From positions 62,001 through 126,000 of the forward strand of contig WGMG01000001.1 of the NCBI GenBank assembly GCA_016125185.1: 64,000 nt of DNA. The letters run 5' to 3'. Positions 59,094 through 64,000 of this stretch are shown one piece after another. Position numbers and translations under genes: made by a program. Below the pieces are notes generated by a model. That model was not told the origin of the DNA. It worked only from the letters and a program-made list of their open reading frames with translations, and searched no databases. Source of the DNA: Armatimonadota bacterium. Lineage in GTDB: Bacteria > Armatimonadota > Fimbriimonadia > Fimbriimonadales > Fimbriimonadaceae. Within the stretch, counting starts at the first letter, position 1, and each line of letters begins with the position of its first letter.

Positions 59094-61553
59094 TTACAAC
59101 GGCGAGCGAGTCATGCGCGTCGGGTGCTCGCCAGCGAGCGACCGAGCCTCGAAATGCGTGATCGGCTGGTTCACTTGAATCTCGTAGACGCCAGGACTAT
59201 GGAACGTTTCAAAATTCCGAAGGAACGGCTTGGTGTCGCCGTCGACCGTCAGCATCAGATCGACGACCGGATGGTCAATTTCGATCTCGAAGCGCGGGCC
59301 AACGTTCGCGTCGTGCTGCGAACTGTAATGAGCGGGCTGGCTTGAGCCGAGGATCCTTCCCGGTTTGGCGAAATTCATATCTTTCGGCTCGCCGAGCAGG
59401 TGCCATGCGTGTCCTCCCGAGCCTAAGACGGATATGAGTGTGTCTGGCACCGAGAGACCTGTGAGGTCGAGTTCCGCGATGACCCCACGAAAGCCAGGAC
59501 CTGCCTCGAATGGCTGATATTCCCACTCACGCACGATATCGCCAGTCGGGAGATCGATCGCCACAGCCCCAAACATATATGTGGATTGGATCGGTTCTAA
59601 CTCGTCATTAATGTAGTGAATCTTAATCTTCTCTTTCACTCGCTCTAACGAAAGAAGGTCTTGGGCGTAAAGCCGCCGCTGCAGTTCATACGCCGCCGCC
59701 TTGTAGCGACCGCTACTGTCAATTACCGCCCAACTCTGCACCGGCCAAATGTCGTTCAACTGCCAAATCAATGACCCTCGGCAGAACGGCGATCGGCGGA
59801 AATGCTCGACCCCCATCCGCAACGCATCGCGCTGATTCAGTTGCGAGAAATACACCCAATCCTCTAGCGATTCCGACTTTGGATAGTGCAATTCGGTGTA
59901 GCCCACGAAGGTCTCATAGCCCTTGCGCGTCTTGTCGTGCCAACGCACGGCCGGGCTCTTGTAGTCCCAATCCTCCTCGGCCAAAGTCTCCTCCCACAGC
60001 GCCAACGAGCATGACGACGCAAAGCCGTACTCACTGCTGAACCGTGCCTCGGAGTCGAGGTAGTACTTCCAGTCGCCGCGGCCATGCCAGGCGTCCCAGT
60101 AGTGCGAATCGCCGACTTTGCCCGCGTTGCAGTCCTTTTCGAGGTCGCCGCAGGGTGAGGTATGGATGTACGACCGCTCCGGGTCGAGCTCCCGCACCAG
60201 GCTGGGGTAGAGGTCGTCGTACAGCTTTTCGCCGTACAAACGCGGCGGGTGGGGGTGCCCCATCCAGTTCCATTTGCCCTGCCACATGGTCAGGTTTTCG
60301 TTGTTGCCACACCACAGCGCGAGGCTGGCCCGGTGGCGCAGACGCTTCAGATGGTATGTCGCCTCGGTGCGCGCCACGTCCTGCCACTCGTCGGTATCCG
60401 GGTAGTACGCGCAGGCGTGCATAAAGTCTTGCCAGACCAAAATCCCAAGCTCGTCGCATAGGTCGTAGAAGTCGTCGGACTCGTACATGCCGCCGCCCCA
60501 GATGCGTAGCATGTTCGACCCGAGATCGTACGCCTGCCACAGTCTTTCTTCGTAGCGTGCGCGACTAATAGCGGCCGGAAAAGAGAAATCAGGGATCCAG
60601 TTAAAGCCCTTACAATAGACCTTTTTGCCGTTAACCTCGAACTCGAACGACTCGCCGATTTCGTCCTTCTCGCGAAGGAGCTTGACTTGGCGCAAACCGA
60701 ACTTGATAAACGCCGAGCTTTCATAATTCGGGAGTTCGGCTCTCAAAGTGTAAAGCGGCTGGTCGCCACATCCTGCTGGCCACCATAATTCTGGGCATGG
60801 GATCCGAATCACGCCCGTTGAGCTTTCGGCAATGTAATCCCCATACTGGATTGTAAATTTCGGTTTAGCGTCACCGTCGACTTCGCAAATGGCATGTACG
60901 GTCACTGACCCATCTTCGTGCCACTCTTGCCGAGCCGACAGATGCGTGATCAGCTTCCCATACTCCACCAGTTTCACTGGCCGCCACACACCGCACGAGA
61001 TGAGCCGGGGTCCCCAATCCCACCCGAACATGCACTGAATCTTGCGTACGAACGACCGCTCTTCGAACCGCTCGACCGCCTCGGGCAGACCCTGGCTCTG
61101 GAAGTACGCCGCCATGCGCTCGGCCCCGGTGTTCAGCGCCGATTTGAAGTCGATTCGAAGCTGATTTTCGGCCTTTAGCTTGCCCGTGACCACGACCTCT
61201 AGCGGCACGAACATGTTGTCGTGGCGGGCGATTTCCTCGCCGTTCAGGAAGACGGTACAGACCGTGTCGAGCCCCTCGAACACGAGCTTCTGGTTCGGTT
61301 TGTCCTCTTCGGCCTCCCACGTAAAGGTGCATCGGTAGCTCCAGTCGGTCTGGTCGACCCATTGCGCCCCGATTTCGTGCATCCGCTCGTGCGGGTCGGG
61401 GATGATGCCGTGCTCCATCAGGTCCAGGTGCACGTGGCCGGGGACCGTGGCCGATAGCCATTCGGCGTCGGAATAGCCGATGACCGCGCCCGGCTTATCC
61501 AGCCGCGTCTCGATGAACTCCCACCCGTCGCTGAGGTAGAACGATGAACTCAT
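59094..61553 (-). CDS. Beta-mannosidase (GH2)
   Basis: The 819 residues follow the GH2 plan: an N-terminal sugar-binding jelly roll (WSYRCTFTWEAEEDKPNQKL), an Ig-like domain and a TIM barrel. The acid/base Glu is in LALWCGNNENLTMW (near residue 418) and the nucleophile Glu in ARFSSEYGFASS (near 507). WGGGMYESDDFYDLCDELGI is a strong beta-mannosidase signature. It hydrolyses terminal beta-mannose from manno-oligosaccharides. No signal peptide is seen, so it acts in the cytoplasm after uptake, perhaps via the sugar ABC transporters encoded in this window. Confidence 0.92.
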   Translation of the reverse strand: MSSSFYLSDGWEFIETRLDKPGAVIGYSDAEWLSATVPGHVHLDLMEHGIIPDPHERMHEIGAQWVDQTDWSYRCTFTWEAEEDKPNQKLVFEGLDTVCTVFLNGEEIARHDNMFVPLEVVVTGKLKAENQLRIDFKSALNTGAERMAAYFQSQGLPEAVERFEERSFVRKIQCMFGWDWGPRLISCGVWRPVKLVEYGKLITHLSARQEWHEDGSVTVHAICEVDGDAKPKFTIQYGDYIAESSTGVIRIPCPELWWPAGCGDQPLYTLRAELPNYESSAFIKFGLRQVKLLREKDEIGESFEFEVNGKKVYCKGFNWIPDFSFPAAISRARYEERLWQAYDLGSNMLRIWGGGMYESDDFYDLCDELGILVWQDFMHACAYYPDTDEWQDVARTEATYHLKRLRHRASLALWCGNNENLTMWQGKWNWMGHPHPPRLYGEKLYDDLYPSLVRELDPERSYIHTSPCGDLEKDCNAGKVGDSHYWDAWHGRGDWKYYLDSEARFSSEYGFASSCSLALWEETLAEEDWDYKSPAVRWHDKTRKGYETFVGYTELHYPKSESLEDWVYFSQLNQRDALRMGVEHFRRSPFCRGSLIWQLNDIWPVQSWAVIDSSGRYKAAAYELQRRLYAQDLLSLERVKEKIKIHYINDELEPIQSTYMFGAVAIDLPTGDIVREWEYQPFEAGPGFRGVIAELDLTGLSVPDTLISVLGSGGHAWHLLGEPKDMNFAKPGRILGSSQPAHYSSQHDANVGPRFEIEIDHPVVDLMLTVDGDTKPFLRNFETFHSPGVYEIQVNQPITHFEARSLAGEHPTRMTRSPL

Positions 61554-61677
61554 TTGCTGACGAGTTTACCGGTGTATCGTGGGCGATCTGGGAGGAGAAA
61601 GCGGAGATCGGAGATCGGGACATAAAGGACGTAGATGCGATTACGCAGGATGCGGAAGACAGCTAAACTCAAGTCAA

Positions 61678-62076
61678 ATGACTCGCCTCCTTATCCGCGT
61701 TGACAATGCTCCGACTCGATGCGAGCCGTATGGCGCAATTCGCTTGCAGCTTCAGACCAAGAAAGCGTTTGAGGAGGCCAAAGATGGCGTCTACACCGTA
61801 CCCATGAGTCAAAAGGAGAATCGCAAGGGTGAGACGCATTGGGCCGGCGACGGTGTGCACTACCACGGCGACGGACGCCGATTTATCTACCTCGCCTGGA
61901 TCGGCGAGCGAGGACAGCGGTTTCGACGCATCAAGCTCTACCTCGACCATGTGCCCAACCTTGGCGAAGGCGAAGGCGAAGGCGATGTCGAGGTCACCAT
62001 CGCCGGGACGATGAAGGACGGCACCCCCGCCTGCTCGACGGCGCGAGTTCTGGACGAGAACAGGAGTGGTTCATAG
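61678..62076 (+). CDS. Hypothetical protein, possible DUF5990 family
   Basis: The 132-residue product starts MTRLLIRVDNAPTRCEPYGA. The Met at 61678 is chosen because TAAACT (61664-61669) lies eight bases upstream; the frame is open 33 codons further but without coding character. The central FIYLAWIGERGQRFRRIKLYL matches my memory of the DUF5990 pattern (a tyrosine/glycine-rich strand followed by RR.K), which I hold with modest confidence. Soluble, mostly beta. Function unknown. Confidence 0.55.
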   Translation: MTRLLIRVDNAPTRCEPYGAIRLQLQTKKAFEEAKDGVYTVPMSQKENRKGETHWAGDGVHYHGDGRRFIYLAWIGERGQRFRRIKLYLDHVPNLGEGEGEGDVEVTIAGTMKDGTPACSTARVLDENRSGS

Positions 62077-62110
62077 GGCGGCTCCCACCTCTCGCTTGAG
62101 TTCCAACGGA

Positions 62111-62190
62111 GTGATCCAAGCTTGCCCAGTCCGCAAGGGCTGGGTATCGTTCGACCCTCTTCGTTCAGAAGGCAGAAGGCTCGAAAGCGA
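62111..62190. repeat. Diverged copy of the 36-base element and short AAGGCAG heptamers
   Basis: 62111-62145 aligns with 49781-49816 and 55030-55065 with several substitutions. CAGAAGG units follow near 62166-62180, just before the end of the transglycosylase gene. Confidence 0.6.
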
Positions 62191-62191
62191 A

Positions 62192-63172
62192 CTAGTCGCC
62201 GCTGCACAACTGCTTGTACCGCGTAAAGACTCGCTTGATGTAGTCCTTGGTCTCGCGATACGGCGGGATGCCGCCATACTTCTTCACCGCGCCCGGACCG
62301 GCGTTGTACGCCGCCAGGGCCAGTGCCAACTTTTCAGGATCGTTGTCGCTTCCTCGATAGCGATCGAGGTGCTCGCGAAGCTGTCGAACCGTGCCGTACA
62401 GGTTCTGGTTCGTGTCAAAAACGTCGGTGATGCCGTACTCTTCGCAGTTCTCGTCCATCAACTGGCCGAGGCCCTTTGCCCCTGCGCCGGAGATACAGCC
62501 GGGTCGGAAGTCGCTTTCGGTGATGAGCACCGCCACGACGAGCCGGGCGTCCACATCGTACGTGAGGCTCCAGCGGATGACCGCGTCGGCGATTTCGTAC
62601 GCTTCCGAGTTGCTGAGCTTCTTGTTGTGGTTCTTGATGAACGACGCGTAGATCGAGATAATGCGCGGATCGCCCTTCACACGGCTGACCTTTCCGCCGC
62701 GCGAGGCAGTGGTGCCGCGCTTAGCGCCCGTGGTCACGGTTCGCTTGGCCGGGGCCGGTTTGGGTGCGTGGGCGGCTTCGTAGGCCGCGATATCGGCTTC
62801 GGGAGCCGCGCCGAGCAGAGTGACTTCGCAGACCGCCAGAGGTTCGGATCGGGTGGCTTTGACCAACAATCGAGCGGCAACGCTTCCGCCCTGAAGCCAA
62901 TCGGGGATTTCGGTAGCGTCGATGGCTTGCTCGCCCCGGTTGTCCGGGTACTCGACGTAGATGCTGGCCTTGCCGTCGAGCTCCAGCGAACCCTTGACGA
63001 CGCATTTGAGTTCGAGGACTTTTTCGCCCACAAAGTTGTCGAGCGATTCGACGGGCGAGAATTTCGTTATTTTGTTGGCCTGGCGTAGCGAAAGATACTG
63101 GTCCAGCGATTGCGCGGACGCAGACCCAACGATGCTAAGCACCGCAACAATTGTCAACCACTTTCTAATCAC
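62192..63172 (-). CDS. Lytic transglycosylase (SLT domain), exported
   Basis: About 326 residues from GTG 63172 (a TTG at 63178 is the alternative). A signal peptide (KWLTIVAVLSIVGSASAQ) is followed by a ~120-residue N-terminal region, a basic Pro/Ala linker and a C-terminal SLT domain. The catalytic Glu is in LVVAVLITESDFRPG (near residue 219), with GAKGLGQLM and ALAAYNAGPGAVKKYGG as the classic family-1 motifs. It cleaves peptidoglycan with formation of 1,6-anhydro-muramic acid. Confidence 0.92.
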   Translation of the reverse strand: MIRKWLTIVAVLSIVGSASAQSLDQYLSLRQANKITKFSPVESLDNFVGEKVLELKCVVKGSLELDGKASIYVEYPDNRGEQAIDATEIPDWLQGGSVAARLLVKATRSEPLAVCEVTLLGAAPEADIAAYEAAHAPKPAPAKRTVTTGAKRGTTASRGGKVSRVKGDPRIISIYASFIKNHNKKLSNSEAYEIADAVIRWSLTYDVDARLVVAVLITESDFRPGCISGAGAKGLGQLMDENCEEYGITDVFDTNQNLYGTVRQLREHLDRYRGSDNDPEKLALALAAYNAGPGAVKKYGGIPPYRETKDYIKRVFTRYKQLCSGD

Positions 63173-63186
63173 AATCAAAAGTTTTC

Positions 63187-63277
63187 TGGCGGACAGATCG
63201 GGATTCGAACCCGAGAAGAGATATTATCCCTTACCCACTTAGCAGGCGGGCGCTTTCGTCCACTCAGCCATCTGTCC
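63187..63277 (-). tRNA. tRNA-Ser (GCU)
   Basis: On the minus strand: acceptor GGACAGA/TCTGTCC, D-arm with GGCTGAGTGG, anticodon loop CTGCTAA carrying GCT, a long variable arm and a GGTTCGAATCC T-arm. The discriminator is G and the CCA is encoded (63187-63189). The class II structure and anticodon make it tRNA-Ser for AGC/AGU codons. Confidence 0.96.
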
Positions 63278-63390
63278 ACTTCGCGGCTCCCTTATTATAT
63301 CTTATCGGCTAAACGGCGTGCACAGAAGAGAGTTCGCCTGTATCATGGGGATAAGTAGATTTACCGGGGTCGGGGTTGATTGGGGACGAA

Positions 63391-64000
63391 ATGGAAGCAC
63401 AGCAAGAACTGTTCGAGCGGCGCTACGCGCAAATCGCGGGCACGGACCGAGTTGGATGGTCCGACGAAGTCACGAGTGCCTTTGCCATCGGCATGTTTCA
63501 AAAGCAACTGACGGCCGTCGGGCTTAGTGGCGGAGACTTGGTCGAGTTGGGATGCGGGCGTGGCAACATCGCCCTGGCGTTTGCGCGCCTGGGTTGGAGG
63601 TCGATCGGCGTGGATTTTGCGCCCACCGCCGTGCGCTGGGCTCAAGAGTTTGCAACCGAACAGGGCTTGGAGGCTGAATTTCGGGTCGCCGACCTGCGCG
63701 AGCCGTGGCCGTTCGACACCGAGTCGTTCGACGCCGTGCTCGATGCCAACTGCCTACACTTCTTCCACGGCGACAACCGTCGTCGCTTCCTCGACGAGGC
63801 GCATCGCGTGTTGCGGCCGAGCGGCTACTTCCTCGTCAGCACCATCGTCAACCAACCCGATCCCGAGCATTGGGAGATGCTTCGCTACGACCCGGACGCA
63901 CGGATAACGCGGCAGGACGGCGTGCCGCTGAATTGCTATGTCGACACGCCGGACCTGATTGGTGAACTCGCCGAAGCGGGCTTTCGGGTGGTGTCGTCGG
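63391..64000 (+). CDS. SAM-dependent methyltransferase, 3' partial
   Basis: The frame starts MEAQQELFERRYAQIAGTDR and runs open to the window end (203 codons). Motif I is LVELGCGRGNIALAFARLG, the strand 2 acidic end is SIGVDFAPTAV, and the post-motif region DANCLHFFHGDNRRRFLDEA plus HRVLRPSGYFLVS matches class I methyltransferases of the Methyltransf_11/25 type. The substrate is unknown. The C-terminus lies beyond the window. Confidence 0.85.
   Translation, partial: MEAQQELFERRYAQIAGTDRVGWSDEVTSAFAIGMFQKQLTAVGLSGGDLVELGCGRGNIALAFARLGWRSIGVDFAPTAVRWAQEFATEQGLEAEFRVADLREPWPFDTESFDAVLDANCLHFFHGDNRRRFLDEAHRVLRPSGYFLVSTIVNQPDPEHWEMLRYDPDARITRQDGVPLNCYVDTPDLIGELAEAGFRVVSS

Overview
The window looks like the chromosome of a moderately GC-rich diderm bacterium. 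It encodes lipid A enzymes (LpxC, LpxD) next to a Skp-like lipoprotein, so it has an LPS outer membrane. It also encodes an outer-membrane barrel protein anchored by an N-terminal S-layer homology (SLH) domain, an arrangement typical of diderm Terrabacteria. Together with sigma-54, GTG-rich starts, many apparently leaderless genes and intergenic repeat mosaics, this best fits Armatimonadota (Fimbriimonadia-like). That placement is an inference, not a proven assignment.

Layout. 0-3.2 kb: the 3' part of a large secreted FN3 / FlgD-Ig / gingipain-like (C25, clan CD) protein and an overlapping small membrane protein. 3.3 kb: tRNA-Leu(GAG). 3.6-5.2 kb: four overlapping small membrane-protein genes. 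5.3-11.6 kb: a HEAT-like protein, an S9 peptidase, a macrodomain protein, small membrane proteins and glutamate racemase (murI). 11.6-12.4 kb: a sugar ABC permease. 12.5-15.5 kb: an AT-richer NACHT-LRR NTPase (bacterial NLR-like). 15.6-20 kb: a PH-like membrane protein, a secreted glycosidase-like protein and decayed minus-strand genes with phage-fibre flavour. 18.1-24.9 kb: an expanded array of paralogous one-TM proteins carrying either a 'SYNDWL' helical head or a zinc ribbon, plus one deleted duplicate; a related member lies at 43.7 kb. 25-27 kb: the SLH outer-membrane protein. 27-32.5 kb: a TPR-like lipoprotein, serS, a frameshifted gene and pdxS. 32.9-38.5 kb: a metzincin-like secreted protease, lpxC, lpxD and a Skp-like lipoprotein, all on the minus strand. 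38.6-45.8 kb: rpoN, a paralogue of the frameshifted gene, a methyltransferase, a polytopic membrane protein, a zinc-ribbon/TM2 protein and an M28 peptidase. 46-49.6 kb: a KAP NTPase-LRR operon divergent from a TM-pentapeptide protein whose reading frame continues across a run of nine A. 49.6-51.1 kb: repeat mosaic. 51.1-52.4 kb: a second copy of the small membrane-protein operon type. 52.5-54.7 kb: sugar-binding lipoprotein and permease. 54.7-55.3 kb: strict 7-bp repeat arrays. 55.3-64 kb: a TPR-like protein, a membrane GAF protein with a degenerate cyclase-like end, two tandem HTH-like/TM proteins, beta-mannosidase, a possible DUF5990 protein, a lytic transglycosylase, tRNA-Ser(GCU) and the start of a methyltransferase.

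How it fits together. Housekeeping genes (murI, serS, pdxS, lpxCD, rpoN, two tRNAs) are interspersed with lineage-specific paralogue families and two possible defence or signalling NTPase loci (NACHT-LRR and KAP-LRR-pentapeptide). A recurring TAAAAT-like -10 box 6-7 bases before the start codon indicates that many genes here are transcribed without a leader. The best candidates for undescribed biology are the SYNDWL/zinc-ribbon membrane array and the KAP-LRR/pentapeptide locus with its A9 slippage site.
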